Below, piece after piece: positions 1 through 12,298 of a DNA stretch of 64,000 nt. Origin of the DNA: Thermaerobacter marianensis (GTDB taxonomy: Bacteria; Bacillota; Sulfobacillia; DVGY01); the NCBI GenBank assembly GCA_020724425.1, contig DYGY01000006.1, forward strand, positions 23,553 through 87,552, read 5' to 3'. Numbering within the stretch: position 1 is the stretch's first letter; each line of letters starts with the position of its first letter. Below the pieces are notes generated by a model. It saw only the letters and a program-made list of their open reading frames with translations. It was not told where the DNA came from and did not search any database. Position numbers and translations under genes: made by a program.

Positions 1-1072
<1,072 letters not shown>

Positions 1073-1120
1073 TTGTAGATGCGAGCTATCGATAGCTTTG
1101 AAGAAAGAGAAGGGGAAACA

Positions 1121-4100
1121 ATGCTGATAGATGTTAACAATTTTGACTCTATCAGAATCGGTCTGGCATCCCCTGAGCAAATTCGCCAATGGTCCAAGGG
1201 TGAGGTTAAGAAGCCAGAGACCATCAATTATCGAACTCTAAAGCCCGAAAGAGAAGGTCTATTCTGTGAAAAGATCTTTGGACCCACAAAAGACTGGGAA
1301 TGTCACTGTGGTAAGTATAAGCGAGTGAGATACAAGGGTGTTGTTTGTGATCGTTGTGGTGTAGAAGTTACTCAGTCCAAGGTTCGTAGAGAGAGAATGG
1401 GTCATATTGAGTTAGCCGCTCCGGTCTCTCATATCTGGTATTTCAAAGGTATTCCTAGCCGGATGGGGCTCTTGCTTGATATGTCTCCTAGAGCTTTAGA
1501 AAAGGTACTTTATTTCGCATCTTATCTGGTGATTGATCCAGGTGAGACATCTCTAATGGATAAGCAAATTCTTTCTGAGAATGAATACAGGGAATACCGG
1601 GAGAAATATGGTAATGCTTTTAGGGCTTCTATGGGTGCTGAAGCAGTTCAGGAAGTATTAGAAAAGATTGACCTAGATCAGTTAGCTAAAGAGTTGCGGC
1701 AGGAGATTGAAGTTAGCAGTGGTCAAAGAAAGATTAGAGCTGTGCGTAGGTTAGAAGTGGTTGAGTCGTTCAGGAAGTCGGGTAATCGTCCTGAATGGAT
1801 GATTCTAGAGGTTATCCCTGTTATTCCTCCTGATTTACGGCCGATGGTTCAGCTTGATGGTGGACGTTTTGCTACTTCAGATCTAAATGATCTTTACAGA
1901 AGAGTTATTAACAGAAATAATCGCTTGAAGCGGTTATTGGATTTAGGAGCACCCGACATTATTGTTCGCAACGAAAAGAGGATGTTACAGGAAGCAGTTG
2001 ATGCACTTATTGACAATGGTCGTAGGGGTCGTCCTGTAACCGGACCCGGTAACCGTCCTTTGAAATCACTGAGTGATATGTTAAAAGGTAAGCAGGGGCG
2101 TTTCCGTCAGAATCTTCTAGGTAAGCGTGTTGACTACTCTGGACGTTCAGTAATTGTTATTGGTCCTGAACTACAGATGAATCAATGTGGTCTACCTAAG
2201 GAGATGGCTCTTGAACTCTTTAAGCCATTTGTAATGAAGAAACTTGTTAAGGATGGCAAGGCACACAATATTAAGAGTGCTAAAAGAATGGTGGAAAGAG
2301 TACGGGATGAGGTCTGGGATGTCCTAGAGGAAGTAATTAAAGAGCATCCTGTGCTTCTAAACAGAGCTCCTACACTGCATAGATTGGGTATTCAGGCTTT
2401 TGAACCAACCTTGATTGAGGGTAAGGCTATTAAGATTCATCCTCTTGTCTGTACTGCATATAATGCTGACTTTGATGGAGATCAGATGGCGGTTCATGTA
2501 CCTTTATCTGTGGAAGCTCAAGCTGAAGCACGTATCCTGATGCTTTCTACTCAGAATATCTTGAACCCTAAAGATGGTAAGCCAGTAGTGACACCTACTC
2601 AGGATATGGTTTTAGGTATATATTATCTAACCCTAGATAGAGAAGGTGCAAAGGGTGAAGACAGGTATTTTGCTGATGCTGATGAAGCGGTTATGGCTTA
2701 TGAGAATAAAGTGATTGATTTACATGCTATGATTAACATCCGTGTTAATGGTCAATTAATGAATACCACTATTGGTAGGGTGATTTTTAATGAGGCGCTA
2801 CCTAAGGATATGAAATTTGTTAACAAGGTTGTTGACCGTGGTGAGTTAGGTAGGATTGTCGCTAATTGTTATCGCAAGTATGGTAGCACTGAGACTGCCA
2901 AGATGCTTGATGATTTAAAGAAAATAGGTTTCAATTATGCAACAAAAGCAGGTACTACAGTCGCTATTGCCGATATTATTGTTCCAGAAGAGAAAAAAGA
3001 GTTGTTGGCTAGCGCTGAAGCAAAAGTTGAGCAAATCGAAGAGCAGTATAGGAGAGGCTTGCTGACCTTTGATGAAAGATATCAGAAGATCATAGATATT
3101 TGGACACAGACTAAGGATAAGCTAACAGAGGTGCTGATGCAGAGCTTAGATAGATTTAATCCTATCTATATGATGGCTAACTCTGGTGCTCGTGGTAACA
3201 TTGGTCAGATTTCTCAGTTAGCAGGTATGCGTGGTTTGATGGCTGATCCTTCTGGACGAACGATTGAGTTGCCTGTTAAGGCTAACTTCCGTGAAGGTTT
3301 GACGGTGCTTGAGTACTTTACATCGACTCACGGTGCTCGTAAGGGTTTGGCTGATACAGCTTTAAGAACTGCTGACTCAGGATACCTTACAAGAAGACTA
3401 GTTGATGTTTCTCAGGATGTTATTGTTCGTGAGGAAGATTGTGGTACCAAAGAAGGTATCAAGGTCAGAGAAATTAAGGACGGTACCGAGATTATTGAGG
3501 TCCTGCAAGACAGAATTATCGGTAGAGTAACTGTTCATGATATAGTTGATCCAGCAACAGGAGAGGTTATTGTTGATGCAGGGCAGGAAATCTCAGAGGA
3601 TGCTGCTGAAGAAGTTGTCAAGGCAGGTATTGAAGAAGTCGAAATCCGCTCTGTTCTGGCCTGTAAGTCACGTTATGGTGTATGTGCCAATTGTTATGGC
3701 CGTGACTTGGCCACTGGTAGGAAGGTTAATGTGGGTGAAGCTGTAGGAATTATAGCAGCACAGTCCATTGGTGAACCAGGTACTCAGCTAACAATGCGTA
3801 CATTCCATACCGGTGGTGTTGCTGGTGATGACATTACCCAGGGTCTACCAAGGGTAGAGGAGCTTTTTGAGGCTAGGAAACCTAAAGGTCAGGCAGTTAT
3901 CAGTGAGGTATCTGGCAGACTAGAGATTACTGAGGTCCGTGGCAAGAGAGAAGCTCGAGTTATTAATGATGAAGATGGTTCTTTTGAAACCTACACTATC
4001 CCATATGGTGCTAGACTTAAGTTGACAGATGGTGACCGTGTGGAAGTCGGTGCTGAGTTAACTGAGGGTTCCATTAATCCTCATGATTATCTAAAGATTA

Positions 4101-4603
4101 AGGGGCCGGCATCTGTACAGCTATACTTGTTGCAGGAAGTGCAACGTGTATATCGTTTGCAGGGTGTAGATATTAATGATAAGCATATTGAGGTTATCAT
4201 TAGACAAATGATGCGTAAGGTAAAGATTGAGGATCCCGGCGATACCGATCTATTACCAGGAGGTATGGTTGATATCTTTGAGTTTAGTGAGGCTAATGCT
4301 GCAATAGAGGCTAATGGTGGCAGAAGGGCCACTGCCAAGACATCACTTTTGGGTATTACCAAGGCGTCCTTGGCTACAGATTCATTTCTGTCAGCAGCTT
4401 CATTCCAGGAAACAACAAGGGTCCTAACAGAAGCATCGATTAGAGGTAAGACGGATCCGTTGTTAGGTCTGAAGGAAAACGTGATCATTGGTAAGTTAAT
4501 TCCAGCGGGTACTGGAATGAGGAGATATCGCAGTATTCAGCTGGTCTTTGATGAAGAACCTGAGACAGAAGCTGAGACAGAAGTAGTGTATGAAGAAGTC
4601 TAG
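1121..4603 (+). CDS. rpoC: RNA polymerase beta-prime subunit
   Basis: This is the catalytic large subunit of RNA polymerase, 1160 residues. The N-terminal zinc ribbon ([20 protein letters not shown]) and the Mg-binding NADFDGD motif at residues 448-454 are intact. So is a second Cys cluster ([13 protein letters not shown]) ahead of the conserved [19 protein letters not shown] block. The open frame extends up to 1079, but I chose ATG 1121 because AAGGGG sits just before it and the protein then begins [18 protein letters not shown], as is usual for the family. It follows rpoB directly, and a U-less hairpin follows it. Confidence 0.98.
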   Translation: MLIDVNNFDSIRIGLASPEQIRQWSKGEVKKPETINYRTLKPEREGLFCEKIFGPTKDWECHCGKYKRVRYKGVVCDRCGVEVTQSKVRRERMGHIELAAPVSHIWYFKGIPSRMGLLLDMSPRALEKVLYFASYLVIDPGETSLMDKQILSENEYREYREKYGNAFRASMGAEAVQEVLEKIDLDQLAKELRQEIEVSSGQRKIRAVRRLEVVESFRKSGNRPEWMILEVIPVIPPDLRPMVQLDGGRFATSDLNDLYRRVINRNNRLKRLLDLGAPDIIVRNEKRMLQEAVDALIDNGRRGRPVTGPGNRPLKSLSDMLKGKQGRFRQNLLGKRVDYSGRSVIVIGPELQMNQCGLPKEMALELFKPFVMKKLVKDGKAHNIKSAKRMVERVRDEVWDVLEEVIKEHPVLLNRAPTLHRLGIQAFEPTLIEGKAIKIHPLVCTAYNADFDGDQMAVHVPLSVEAQAEARILMLSTQNILNPKDGKPVVTPTQDMVLGIYYLTLDREGAKGEDRYFADADEAVMAYENKVIDLHAMINIRVNGQLMNTTIGRVIFNEALPKDMKFVNKVVDRGELGRIVANCYRKYGSTETAKMLDDLKKIGFNYATKAGTTVAIADIIVPEEKKELLASAEAKVEQIEEQYRRGLLTFDERYQKIIDIWTQTKDKLTEVLMQSLDRFNPIYMMANSGARGNIGQISQLAGMRGLMADPSGRTIELPVKANFREGLTVLEYFTSTHGARKGLADTALRTADSGYLTRRLVDVSQDVIVREEDCGTKEGIKVREIKDGTEIIEVLQDRIIGRVTVHDIVDPATGEVIVDAGQEISEDAAEEVVKAGIEEVEIRSVLACKSRYGVCANCYGRDLATGRKVNVGEAVGIIAAQSIGEPGTQLTMRTFHTGGVAGDDITQGLPRVEELFEARKPKGQAVISEVSGRLEITEVRGKREARVINDEDGSFETYTIPYGARLKLTDGDRVEVGAELTEGSINPHDYLKIKGPASVQLYLLQEVQRVYRLQGVDINDKHIEVIIRQMMRKVKIEDPGDTDLLPGGMVDIFEFSEANAAIEANGGRRATAKTSLLGITKASLATDSFLSAASFQETTRVLTEASIRGKTDPLLGLKENVIIGKLIPAGTGMRRYRSIQLVFDEEPETEAETEVVYEEV

Positions 4604-4609
4604 ATTTTT

Positions 4610-4640
4610 GAATGGGTGTGGGCTTTGCCTTCACCCATTC
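4610..4640 (+). terminator. Hairpin after rpoC without U-tract
   Basis: A perfect 9-bp stem (GAATGGGTG / CACCCATTC) with a 13-nt loop lies 6 bases after the rpoC stop. No T-run follows, so intrinsic termination would be weak. It could instead be a processing or 3'-end stabilising structure. A new promoter starts 29 bases downstream, which supports a transcription-unit boundary here. Confidence 0.45.
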
Positions 4641-4668
4641 TCACCTAAATAATTTATTATGGTTCTAG

Positions 4669-4697
4669 TTGACACTGTATATTGCGAATGCTACAAT
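4669..4697 (+). promoter_or_regulatory. Sigma-A promoter of the rplGB-rpsL-rpsG-fusA-tuf unit
   Basis: TTGACA at 4669-4674 and TACAAT at 4692-4697 are separated by exactly 17 nt. This is a near-consensus vegetative promoter. The likely start near 4704 gives a leader of about 58 nt before rplGB. Confidence 0.85.
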
Positions 4698-4761
4698 ATA
4701 GGAGTGTCTTTGACGGGGTATGCAAAACCCTATTAGAACAGCGATTATAGGGGGATGACCG

Positions 4762-5046
4762 ATGTCACTGGAGCAGTTAGCTACAGCTATTAATAAGGCC
4801 ATCGGGACCAAACAAACGTTAAAGGCCGTAGATGGTGGATATGCAGATAAGGTTTATGTAGCTCAAGATGCTGAACCTCATGTAACACGCAATCTCTTGA
4901 AGCTTTGTGAAGAAAGAGGCTATTTGGTAGAACTTGTTCCATCAATGCGTGAGTTAGGTAAAGCGTGTGGCATTGAGGTTGGAGCAGCTTCAGCAGCAAT
5001 AATTAAAATAGATCAGAAAAATGATGGCGGGAAGGAGGTGCCGTAA
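4762..5046 (+). CDS. rplGB: Ribosomal protein L7Ae-like RNA-binding protein
   Basis: This 94-residue protein belongs to the L7Ae/L30e/S12e/Gadd45 family (YbxF/RplGB of Bacillus). Family members bind kink-turn RNA. Visible family features are the central [23 protein letters not shown] region and the [15 protein letters not shown] segment. Its place between rpoC and rpsL is the usual one in Bacillota. The ATG follows GGGGGATGACCG. Its stop codon overlaps the rpsL start (TAATG), so the two are translationally coupled. It is first in the unit served by the promoter at 4669. Confidence 0.93.
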   Translation: MSLEQLATAINKAIGTKQTLKAVDGGYADKVYVAQDAEPHVTRNLLKLCEERGYLVELVPSMRELGKACGIEVGAASAAIIKIDQKNDGGKEVP

Positions 5047-5426
5047 TGCCTACAATTAGTCAGTTGGTACGTAAAGGAAGAAAAGATGTAGAAAAGAAGT
5101 CCGATGCTCCTGCATTAAGAGGTAATCCTCAGCAGAGAGGTGTTTGTGTACAGGTTAGAACTATGCAGCCTAAGAAACCAAACTCCGCGCTAAGGAAAAT
5201 TGCTAGGGTAAGGTTAACCAACGGAATGGAGGTTACAGCCTATATTCCCGGGGAAGGACATAACTTGCAGGAACACTCTGTGGTGTTGGTGAGGGGTGGG
5301 CGTGTTAAGGATCTACCTGGTGTACGCTACCACATTGTCAGAGGAACATTGGATGCTTCAGGGGTCAATGATAGAATGCAGGGAAGGTCCAAATACGGCA
5401 CAAAGAGACCTAAGGTTAAGAAGTAA
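5046..5426 (+). CDS. rpsL: 30S ribosomal protein S12
   Basis: S12 sits at the decoding centre of the small subunit. The protein has 126 residues. Lys43 in [10 protein letters not shown] and Lys88 in GGRVKDLPG, the classic streptomycin-resistance positions, are both the wild-type lysine. The ATG overlaps the rplGB stop and is preceded by GGAAGGAGGTG. A 139-base spacer with a hairpin separates it from rpsG, unlike most gaps in this cluster. Confidence 0.98.
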   Translation: MPTISQLVRKGRKDVEKKSDAPALRGNPQQRGVCVQVRTMQPKKPNSALRKIARVRLTNGMEVTAYIPGEGHNLQEHSVVLVRGGRVKDLPGVRYHIVRGTLDASGVNDRMQGRSKYGTKRPKVKK

Positions 5427-5478
5427 TCTAAGTGGCAAAAACACACTAGCAAAGCTCTCTATAGAGAATTATAAAGCT

Positions 5479-5503
5479 ATCCTCGTGAGGGAACGAGGAT
5501 TTT
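5479..5503 (+). promoter_or_regulatory. Hairpin in the rpsL-rpsG spacer
   Basis: A perfect 8-bp stem (ATCCTCGT / ACGAGGAT) with a 6-nt loop is followed by TTTT when the last stem base is counted. The T-run is short, so it is at most a weak attenuator. In E. coli S7 binds its own mRNA in the rpsL-rpsG spacer. A similar role here is an inference from position only. Confidence 0.4.
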
Positions 5504-5565
5504 GGCCTGTAAGGATTATGCTGGTGTTAAGGTATATATCATGCCGATTAGAGAGGGGGAGTTAG

Positions 5566-6036
5566 ATGCCTAGGCGTGGACATATTAGTAAGAGAGCAAT
5601 ATTACCAGATCCAGTCTATAACAGCGAATTAGTAGCACGTTTTGTTAACAAGATTATGGTTGATGGTAAGAAGGGTTTGGCACAACGCAACTTATATACA
5701 GCCATGGATTTAATTGCTGAGAGAACTGGTAAAGATCCATTAGAAGTCTTTGAAACTGCAGTTAAGAATGTTATGCCAGTAGTTGAAGTAAGGTCTCGCA
5801 GGGTTGGTGGTGCAACTTATCAGGTCCCTGTTGAAGTTAGATCTGTTCGCAAAACCAGTTTGGCTTTGCGCTGGTTAGCTCAATATTCAGCTCAGAGGAA
5901 TGAACGTACACTAGCAGAGAAACTAGCCGGTGAGCTAATAGATGCAGCAAATGGTGCAGGTGGAGCATTTAAGAAAAAGGAAGACGTACACCGTATGGCA
6001 GAGGCAAACAGGGCATTTGCTCATTACCGGTGGTAA
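5566..6036 (+). CDS. rpsG: 30S ribosomal protein S7
   Basis: S7 nucleates assembly of the 16S rRNA 3' domain. The protein has 156 residues, the standard length. It begins [10 protein letters not shown] and contains [23 protein letters not shown] and ALRWL, both diagnostic for S7. Start ATG 5566 follows GAGAGGGGGAG. fusA follows after 48 bases, so rpsL-rpsG-fusA-tuf reads as the str operon. Confidence 0.98.
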   Translation: MPRRGHISKRAILPDPVYNSELVARFVNKIMVDGKKGLAQRNLYTAMDLIAERTGKDPLEVFETAVKNVMPVVEVRSRRVGGATYQVPVEVRSVRKTSLALRWLAQYSAQRNERTLAEKLAGELIDAANGAGGAFKKKEDVHRMAEANRAFAHYRW

Positions 6037-6084
6037 GAGGAGAGTTAAGTTTAATGAGATTAGAAATGAAAGGAGGTTTGGTTA

Positions 6085-8172
6085 ATGCCTAGACAGTATG
6101 CCTTAGAAAAAACGAGAAACATTGGTATTGCTGCTCACATTGATGCAGGTAAGACAACTACCACAGAACGCATTCTTTTCTATACAGGTAAACTTCATAG
6201 ACTTGGTGAGGTACATGATGGTGCCGCTACTATGGACTGGATGGTCCAGGAACAGGAGCGAGGCATTACCATAACCTCTGCAGCGACAACCTGTTTTTGG
6301 AAAGAACATCGAATAAATATTATCGACACGCCCGGGCACGTGGACTTTACGGTAGAGGTAGAAAGATCTTTACGTGTTTTGGATGGTATGGTTGGTGTTT
6401 TCTGTGCTAAGGGTGGAGTGGAGCCTCAGTCTGAGACTGTATGGCGCCAGGCAGATAAGTATGGAGTACCACGTATAGCTTATGTAAATAAAATGGATAC
6501 CGTTGGTGCTGATTTCTTGCGTGTTGTTGAGCAGATTCGTGAAAGATTATCTGTCAACTCTGTAGCAATACAGTTACCAATAGGTGCTGAAGATAGCTTT
6601 ACTGGCATTATTGATATAATTGAGCAAAAAGCATTCTACTACTCAGAAGAAACTGGAACACGCATCGAGGACAGAGAAATCCCTGAGGATATGCAGGATT
6701 TAGTTGATGAGTACCGTGAAAAACTTGTTGAAGCTGTAGCTGAAGTTGATGAAGAGCTCATGATGAAGTATCTTGAGGGTGAAGAAATTTCTACTGCTGA
6801 TATTAAAGCTGCACTTCGTAAAGGTACTCTGGAAGTTAAGATTGTACCTGTAGTTTGTGGATCTTCCTATCGCAATAAGGGTGTTCAGCTGCTGTTAGAT
6901 GCAGTTGTTGACTATTTGCCAGCACCTACAGATGTCGCTGACATTAGAGGTACTGATCCAGACACTGGTGATGAGGTTGTCAGACACAGTTCTGATGATG
7001 AGCCTTTTGCAGCTTTAGCTTTTAAGGTTGCAACCGATCCTTATGTAGGTAAGTTAACATTCATTCGTATATATTCTGGTGTACTAAAGTCAGGATCTTA
7101 TGTTTTGAATGCCAACAACGATAAGAAGGAAAGAGTTGGACGTCTGCTAAAGATGCATGCTAATCACCGAGAAGAAGTTACCGAGGTTTATGCAGGTGAA
7201 ATTGCTGCAGTGGTTGGTCTAAAGGCTACAACAACCGGTGATACCCTCTGTGTAGAAGATAATGTAGTTGTTCTTGAGTCAATGGAGTTTCCTGAGCCAG
7301 TTATTTCTGTGGCTATTGAACCTAAGACTCAGGCTGATCAGGATAAGATGAGTGAGTCCTTGATCAAACTCGGTGAAGAGGACCCGACATTTAAGGTTCG
7401 TACCGATGAAGAAACAGGTCAAACCATTATTTCTGGTATGGGTGAGTTGCACCTTGACATTATTGTTGACAGAATGCTAAGAGAGTTTAAGGTAGCTGCC
7501 AATGTTGGTAAGCCACAGGTTGCCTACAAAGAGACTATTACCAGACCTGTTAAAGCAGTTGGTAAGTATGTCAAGCAGAGTGGTGGTCGTGGTCAGTATG
7601 GACACGTTGTGGTTGAGTTTGAACCTCTTGAGCCAGGCAGTGGCTTCGAGTTTGTTAACAAGATTGTTGGTGGAACTGTACCTAAAGAATATATCCCTGC
7701 TGTTAATGCAGGTATTGAAGAGGCCATGCAGGCTGGTGTGGTAGCTGGTTATCAGATGCTTGATTTGAGAGCTACACTTGTTGATGGTTCATATCATGAG
7801 GTTGACTCTTCAGAAATGGCCTTTAAGATTGCCGGTTCTATGGCATTAAAGGATGCTGCACCAAAGGCTGGCGCTGTTATCCTTGAACCATTTATGAAGA
7901 TTGAAATTGTTGTTCCTGAGGAATACATGGGTGATGTTATTGGTGACTTGAATTCTAGAAGAGGTAGAGTTGAGGGCATGGATGCTCGATCAGGCAGTCA
8001 GGTCATTCGTGGGTATGTGCCACTTTCCGAAATGTTCGGTTATGCAACAGACTTGCGATCAAAGACCCAAGGTCGTGGCAACTATTCGATGCAGTTCTCC
8101 CACTATGAACAGGTACCAAAGAGCATTGCTGATGAGATTATCAGTAAAGCGCAGGGTAAACTGGATAATTAA
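6085..8172 (+). CDS. fusA: Elongation factor G
   Basis: This translational GTPase drives ribosomal translocation. It has 695 residues. The G1 motif [12 protein letters not shown], switch [11 protein letters not shown] and the NKMD guanine-specificity motif are all present. The later domains include GMGELHLDI and end in [16 protein letters not shown]. The ATG is preceded by AAAGGAGG. tuf follows 33 bases later. Length and motifs fit canonical EF-G rather than the spare EF-G2 type. Confidence 0.98.
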   Translation: MPRQYALEKTRNIGIAAHIDAGKTTTTERILFYTGKLHRLGEVHDGAATMDWMVQEQERGITITSAATTCFWKEHRINIIDTPGHVDFTVEVERSLRVLDGMVGVFCAKGGVEPQSETVWRQADKYGVPRIAYVNKMDTVGADFLRVVEQIRERLSVNSVAIQLPIGAEDSFTGIIDIIEQKAFYYSEETGTRIEDREIPEDMQDLVDEYREKLVEAVAEVDEELMMKYLEGEEISTADIKAALRKGTLEVKIVPVVCGSSYRNKGVQLLLDAVVDYLPAPTDVADIRGTDPDTGDEVVRHSSDDEPFAALAFKVATDPYVGKLTFIRIYSGVLKSGSYVLNANNDKKERVGRLLKMHANHREEVTEVYAGEIAAVVGLKATTTGDTLCVEDNVVVLESMEFPEPVISVAIEPKTQADQDKMSESLIKLGEEDPTFKVRTDEETGQTIISGMGELHLDIIVDRMLREFKVAANVGKPQVAYKETITRPVKAVGKYVKQSGGRGQYGHVVVEFEPLEPGSGFEFVNKIVGGTVPKEYIPAVNAGIEEAMQAGVVAGYQMLDLRATLVDGSYHEVDSSEMAFKIAGSMALKDAAPKAGAVILEPFMKIEIVVPEEYMGDVIGDLNSRRGRVEGMDARSGSQVIRGYVPLSEMFGYATDLRSKTQGRGNYSMQFSHYEQVPKSIADEIISKAQGKLDN

Positions 8173-8205
8173 TTAACCCCAAGATATTAAGGAGGCTACA
8201 AAAAG

Positions 8206-9393
8206 ATGGCTAAGCAGAAGTTTGAGCGGACAAAGCCGCACGTAAACGTAGGTACAATTGGTCACGTAGATCATGGTAAGACTACTCTAACAGCAGCAAT
8301 CACAAAGGTATTGGCTGCAAAGGGTGGAGCCCAATTCACCGCCTATGATCAGATTGATAAGGCACCAGAGGAGAGGGAGCGTGGTATTACCATCGCCACA
8401 GCTCACGTAGAGTATGAGACAGATAATCGTCACTATGCTCACGTAGATTGCCCTGGTCACGCTGACTATGTAAAGAACATGATTACTGGAGCAGCCCAGA
8501 TGGATGGAGCTATTCTGGTAGTATCAGCAGCAGATGGTCCAATGCCCCAGACAAGAGAACACATTTTGTTGGCCCGTCAGGTAGGTGTACCAGCAATGGT
8601 AGTGTTCTTGAACAAAGCAGACATGGTTGATGACCCAGAGTTATTGGAGTTAGTAGAGTTAGAGGTAAGAGAGTTGCTATCAAGCTATGAGTTCCCTGGA
8701 GATGATATACCGATAGTAGCTGGTTCAGCATTGAAGGCTCTTGAAGGGGATGCGGATGCAGAGAAGGCAATCGAGCAGTTGATGGCAGAGGTTGATGCCT
8801 ATATCCCAACACCTGAGCGTGAAGCAGATAAGCCATTCTTGATGCCAATTGAGGATATCTTCAGCATCACCGGTCGTGGAACAGTAGCAACCGGACGTGT
8901 TGAGAGAGGTACCGTCAAAGTTGGTGAAGAAGTCGAGATAGTTGGTATGAGTGATGAAGTACGTAAGACAGTTGTAACCGGTGTTGAGATGTTCCGTAAG
9001 CTACTAGATCAAGCAGTTGCTGGTGATAACATTGGTGCTTTGTTACGTGGTGTAGATAAGGATCACATTGAGCGTGGTCAGGTATTGGCTAAGATAGGTT
9101 CAATTAAGCCTCACACCAAGTTTGATGCAGAGGTATACGTATTGAGCAAAGAAGAAGGTGGACGTCACACTCCATTCTTCAATGGCTATCGTCCTCAATT
9201 CTACTTCAGGACAACAGATGTAACTGGTACAGTTGATCTACCTGAAGGTGTAGAGATGGTTATGCCTGGTGACAACATTAAGATAGAAGTTAACTTGATT
9301 ACACCAATTGCTGTCGAAGAAGGTCTACGTTTCGCTATTCGCGAAGGTGGCCGTACAGTTGGCGCTGGTGTCGTTACAGCCATTAAGGAATAA
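8206..9393 (+). CDS. tuf: Elongation factor Tu
   Basis: EF-Tu brings aminoacyl-tRNA to the ribosome. The protein has 395 residues. [12 protein letters not shown] (G1), [12 protein letters not shown] (switch II) and NKAD (G4) are intact, followed by the two beta-barrel domains ending in [12 protein letters not shown]. The ATG lies after AAGGAGGCTACAAAAAG. The following spacer has a 12-bp perfect hairpin before rpsJ. Only one tuf copy is visible in this window. Confidence 0.98.
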   Translation: MAKQKFERTKPHVNVGTIGHVDHGKTTLTAAITKVLAAKGGAQFTAYDQIDKAPEERERGITIATAHVEYETDNRHYAHVDCPGHADYVKNMITGAAQMDGAILVVSAADGPMPQTREHILLARQVGVPAMVVFLNKADMVDDPELLELVELEVRELLSSYEFPGDDIPIVAGSALKALEGDADAEKAIEQLMAEVDAYIPTPEREADKPFLMPIEDIFSITGRGTVATGRVERGTVKVGEEVEIVGMSDEVRKTVVTGVEMFRKLLDQAVAGDNIGALLRGVDKDHIERGQVLAKIGSIKPHTKFDAEVYVLSKEEGGRHTPFFNGYRPQFYFRTTDVTGTVDLPEGVEMVMPGDNIKIEVNLITPIAVEEGLRFAIREGGRTVGAGVVTAIKE

Positions 9394-9410
9394 GAAAAAA
9401 TATCAAGCAT

Positions 9411-9440
9411 ATTAGTGGGAGCTAGGCTGCTCCCACTAAT
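9411..9440 (+). terminator. Perfect 12-bp hairpin between tuf and rpsJ, no U-tract
   Basis: ATTAGTGGGAGC pairs perfectly with GCTCCCACTAAT around a 6-nt loop. CAAGCAT just upstream (9404-9410) can also pair with ATGCTTG at 9455-9461. Cytosines follow, not uridines, so it is not a classic terminator. It may end or process the str transcript or fold as part of the S10 operon leader. Confidence 0.45.
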
Positions 9441-9479
9441 CCCCACAGAGAGGGATGCTTGTGCGAGGAGGGAAGCGAA

Positions 9480-9788
9480 GTGGCCGGACAAAACATCCGA
9501 ATCAAGCTCAGAGCTTTCGATCATAGTGTTTTAGACCAATCGGCAGAGCGCATTGTCGACACGGCCAAGAGGACGGGAGCTCGGGTTTCCGGGCCTATCC
9601 CGCTGCCCACGGAGAAGCACGTCTACACAGTGTTGACGGCACCCAATGGCGAAAAGGATATTCGTGAGCAATTTGAAATGCGTACACACAAGAGGTTAAT
9701 AGACATACTAGAGCCTACACCAAAGACAGTTGATGCTTTGATGCGTTTAGACTTGCCAGCAGGTGTGGATATTGAGATTAAGCTCTAG
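9480..9788 (+). CDS. rpsJ: 30S ribosomal protein S10
   Basis: This is the first gene of the S10 operon, 102 residues, the standard length. [19 protein letters not shown] and RTHKRLIDI are diagnostic. The frame extends to a TTG at 9459, but GTG 9480 is chosen because GAGGAGGG lies at the right distance and the protein then begins [11 protein letters not shown]10 also works as the transcription factor NusE. rplC follows. Confidence 0.97.
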   Translation: MAGQNIRIKLRAFDHSVLDQSAERIVDTAKRTGARVSGPIPLPTEKHVYTVLTAPNGEKDIREQFEMRTHKRLIDILEPTPKTVDALMRLDLPAGVDIEIKL

Positions 9789-9824
9789 AACTGTCGTGAA
9801 CCAGGGAACGAGGAGGTGGCAGAG

Positions 9825-10454
9825 ATGGGTAGAGCGTTGCTCGGAAAGAAGTTGGGCATGACTCAAATATTCGATGGTGAAGGGAATGTTGTTCCCGTTA
9901 CTGTTCTGCAGGTTGAACCCAATGTTATTGTTTTGAAGCGAACAAGTGTTAAAGATGGTTATGAAGCTATTCAGTTAGGGTATGGTCAGATTAAACCCCA
10001 ACATGTAAATAAACCAATGCAGGGTCATTATGCAAAGGCAGAAGTTAAGCCTCGCAAACTTCTTCGTGAGTTTAGAGTAGAGGATGCCGGACAGTATGAA
10101 GTTGGTCAGGAGCTTGCTGTAGATACTTTCAAAGAAGGTGACCTCGTTGATGTCTCAGGTAAGTCTAGAGGTAAAGGATTTGCCGGTGTAATCAAGAGAC
10201 ACGGTCACAGCCGAGGACCAATGTCACATGGTTCTAAGTATCATAGAGGTGTTGGTTCTATGGGAGCTTCTGCGGATCCCTCCCGTGTATTTAAGGGTAA
10301 GAAGTTACCCGGACGTATGGGTGGTAAGAAGGTAACTGTTCAAGGTCTTGATGTTGTTAGAGTAGATGTTGAACGCGATCTCCTGTTAGTCAGGGGCTCT
10401 GTACCTGGAGCAAAGGGCTCCTATGTTACCATCAAGGAATCTGTCAAGGCTTAA
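9825..10454 (+). CDS. rplC: 50S ribosomal protein L3
   Basis: The protein has 209 residues. It opens LLGKKLGMTQIF and carries the loop region RHGHSRGPMSHGSKYHRGVGS that reaches toward the peptidyl transferase centre. ATG 9825 is preferred over GTG 9816 because AGGAGG at 9811-9816 lies 8 bases before it and the length then matches the family. Second gene of the S10 operon, 38 bases ahead of rplD. Confidence 0.97.
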   Translation: MGRALLGKKLGMTQIFDGEGNVVPVTVLQVEPNVIVLKRTSVKDGYEAIQLGYGQIKPQHVNKPMQGHYAKAEVKPRKLLREFRVEDAGQYEVGQELAVDTFKEGDLVDVSGKSRGKGFAGVIKRHGHSRGPMSHGSKYHRGVGSMGASADPSRVFKGKKLPGRMGGKKVTVQGLDVVRVDVERDLLLVRGSVPGAKGSYVTIKESVKA

Positions 10455-10492
10455 AGACAGAATGATTGACAGGAGAAAGGAGGAGAGTAGTT

Positions 10493-11119
10493 ATGCCAAA
10501 GGTTGCTTTATATAATCGTCAGGGCGAGACAGTTGGTGAAATCGAACTGAATGATAATATTTTTGCCACAGAGGTTAATGAGAGTTTGATTCATGATGTG
10601 GTTGTAATGTATCAGGCTAACCAGAGAGTTGGTACTTCATCAACTAAGACTCGTGCTATGGTTCGTGGTGGTGGACGTAAGCCCTGGCGGCAAAAAGGAA
10701 CTGGACGTGCTAGAGTTGGAACCATTAGGTCTCCATTGTGGCGTGGCGGTGGTATAATTTTTGGACCACAGCCTAGGGACTTCAGTTATACAATGCCCAA
10801 GAAAGCAAGAAGACAGGCTTTAAGGTCAGCTCTATCTGCTAAGGTAAATGGGAATCAACTTATAGTTCTTGATGAGTTAAGCATGGATAAGCCAAAGACT
10901 AAAGAACTAGTTGAGGTGTTGAAAAACTTAGGTGTTGCAGAAGATAAAACTCTTGTAGTCTTACCCGAAGGTAATTACAATGTGGTACTTTCTGCAAACA
11001 ATTTACCTAAGGTGGATGCGGCGGATGCTGCTAGCCTGAATGTTTATGAGGTAGTGAATCATGCAAAGCTTGTTTTGACTAAAGATGCATTAGCTAAGAT
11101 TGAGGAGGTGCTTGCCTGA
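10493..11119 (+). CDS. rplD: 50S ribosomal protein L4
   Basis: The protein has 208 residues. The extended loop TKTRAMVRGGGRKPWRQKGTG is the classic L4 tunnel loop. ATG 10493 gives the expected N-terminus MPKVALYN and lies after AAAGGAGGAGAG; the frame opens earlier, at 10466. The TGA overlaps the rplW ATG (TGATG), implying coupled translation. In E. coli L4 represses the S10 operon; no comparable leader element can be recognised here. Confidence 0.97.
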   Translation: MPKVALYNRQGETVGEIELNDNIFATEVNESLIHDVVVMYQANQRVGTSSTKTRAMVRGGGRKPWRQKGTGRARVGTIRSPLWRGGGIIFGPQPRDFSYTMPKKARRQALRSALSAKVNGNQLIVLDELSMDKPKTKELVEVLKNLGVAEDKTLVVLPEGNYNVVLSANNLPKVDAADAASLNVYEVVNHAKLVLTKDALAKIEEVLA

Positions 11120-11409
11120 TGGATGCTCGTGATATTATCATCAAACCGGTGATCTCTGAGAAGAGTCTAGCGGATGTATCCGAGGGCAGATATACCTTCG
11201 TTGTTCATGTTAAAGCTAACAAGACTCAGATCAAAAAAGCTATTGAAGAGATCTTCAAGGTTGAGGTAGAGAAAGTTAATACTGTTCGTGTTAGAGGCAA
11301 ACTCAGAAGAATGGGTAGAACTCAGGGATATACAGCTAGCTGGAAGAAGGCTGTAGTAGTTCTTAAGCCCGGACAGAGGATTAAGCAATTTTTTGATGAC
11401 ATAAGTTAA
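11119..11409 (+). CDS. rplW: 50S ribosomal protein L23
   Basis: L23 lies at the exit of the peptide tunnel and docks trigger factor and SRP. It has 96 residues. IIKPVISEKS at the N-terminus, YTFVVHVKANKTQIKKAIEEIF in the middle and VNTVRVRGK are family hallmarks. Its ATG overlaps the rplD stop by one base, and GAGGAGGTG provides the ribosome binding site. rplB follows after 37 bases. Confidence 0.97.
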   Translation: MDARDIIIKPVISEKSLADVSEGRYTFVVHVKANKTQIKKAIEEIFKVEVEKVNTVRVRGKLRRMGRTQGYTASWKKAVVVLKPGQRIKQFFDDIS

Positions 11410-11446
11410 GAGGTTTTAGAAAGACCCGAATAAGGAGGGAACAGTT

Positions 11447-12280
11447 ATGGCGGTGAAAAAGTTTAAGCCGACCTCCCCGGGCCGTAGAACGATGACCGTT
11501 CAGGATTTCAGTATCCTAACTACCAATAAGCCAGAGAAATCTCTGGTTGAAAAGCTCAGCAAGAAGGCCGGTAGAAACAATCAGGGACGTATCACCGTAC
11601 GGCATCAAGGTGGAGGACATAAGCGCAAATATCGCATAATTGATTTTAAGCGTGATAAAGACGGTATTCCCGCTAAAGTCGCCAGTATTGAATATGATCC
11701 AAATCGCTCGGCGCATATTGCCCTCTTGAATTATGCGGATGGCGAGAAGAGATATATTTTAGCTCCAATTGGCTTAGAAGTAGGTCAGAAGATTGAATCA
11801 GGAGCCGATGCAGATATTAAGGTTGGTAATGCACTACCATTAAGGAATATTCCTGTTGGTACCATTATCCACAATATTGAACTAAAGCCTGGTAAAGGCG
11901 GGCAATTGGTTCGTTCTGCAGGTGTAGAAGCTCAGTTAATGGCCAAAGAAGGGGACTACGGTCATGTCCGTATGCCTTCTGGAGAAGTACGCTTAATTCA
12001 TTTGAGTTGCCGGGCCACTGTAGGTCAGGTGGGCAATGTGGAACATGAGAACATTGTTATTGGTAAAGCGGGTCGTGCCCGTTGGATGGGAGTTAGACCG
12101 ACTACGCGCGGATCTGTTATGAATCCTGTTGATCACCCACATGGTGGTGGTGAAGGTAGGGCACCAATCGGTCGTCATCCTGTGACACCGTGGGGTAAGC
12201 CAGCACTAGGTAAGAAGACTCGTAAAAAGGGCAAAGACTCTGATAAGTATATTGTCCGTAGTCGTCACCGGAAAAAATAG
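11447..12280 (+). CDS. rplB: 50S ribosomal protein L2
   Basis: L2 is a large-subunit protein needed for subunit association and peptidyl transfer. It has 277 residues. [19 protein letters not shown] and the C-terminal [19 protein letters not shown], with the histidine important near the catalytic centre, are conserved. The ATG follows AAGGAGGGAACAGTT. Ordinary S10 operon position between rplW and rpsS. Confidence 0.98.
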   Translation: MAVKKFKPTSPGRRTMTVQDFSILTTNKPEKSLVEKLSKKAGRNNQGRITVRHQGGGHKRKYRIIDFKRDKDGIPAKVASIEYDPNRSAHIALLNYADGEKRYILAPIGLEVGQKIESGADADIKVGNALPLRNIPVGTIIHNIELKPGKGGQLVRSAGVEAQLMAKEGDYGHVRMPSGEVRLIHLSCRATVGQVGNVEHENIVIGKAGRARWMGVRPTTRGSVMNPVDHPHGGGEGRAPIGRHPVTPWGKPALGKKTRKKGKDSDKYIVRSRHRKK

Positions 12281-12298
12281 AAGGGAGGTCGACGTAAC

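Noticed and set aside
4087..4488. 133-codon antisense frame at the end of rpoC
   Set aside because: The sense strand encodes conserved RpoC sequence; the antisense frame shows no family feature.
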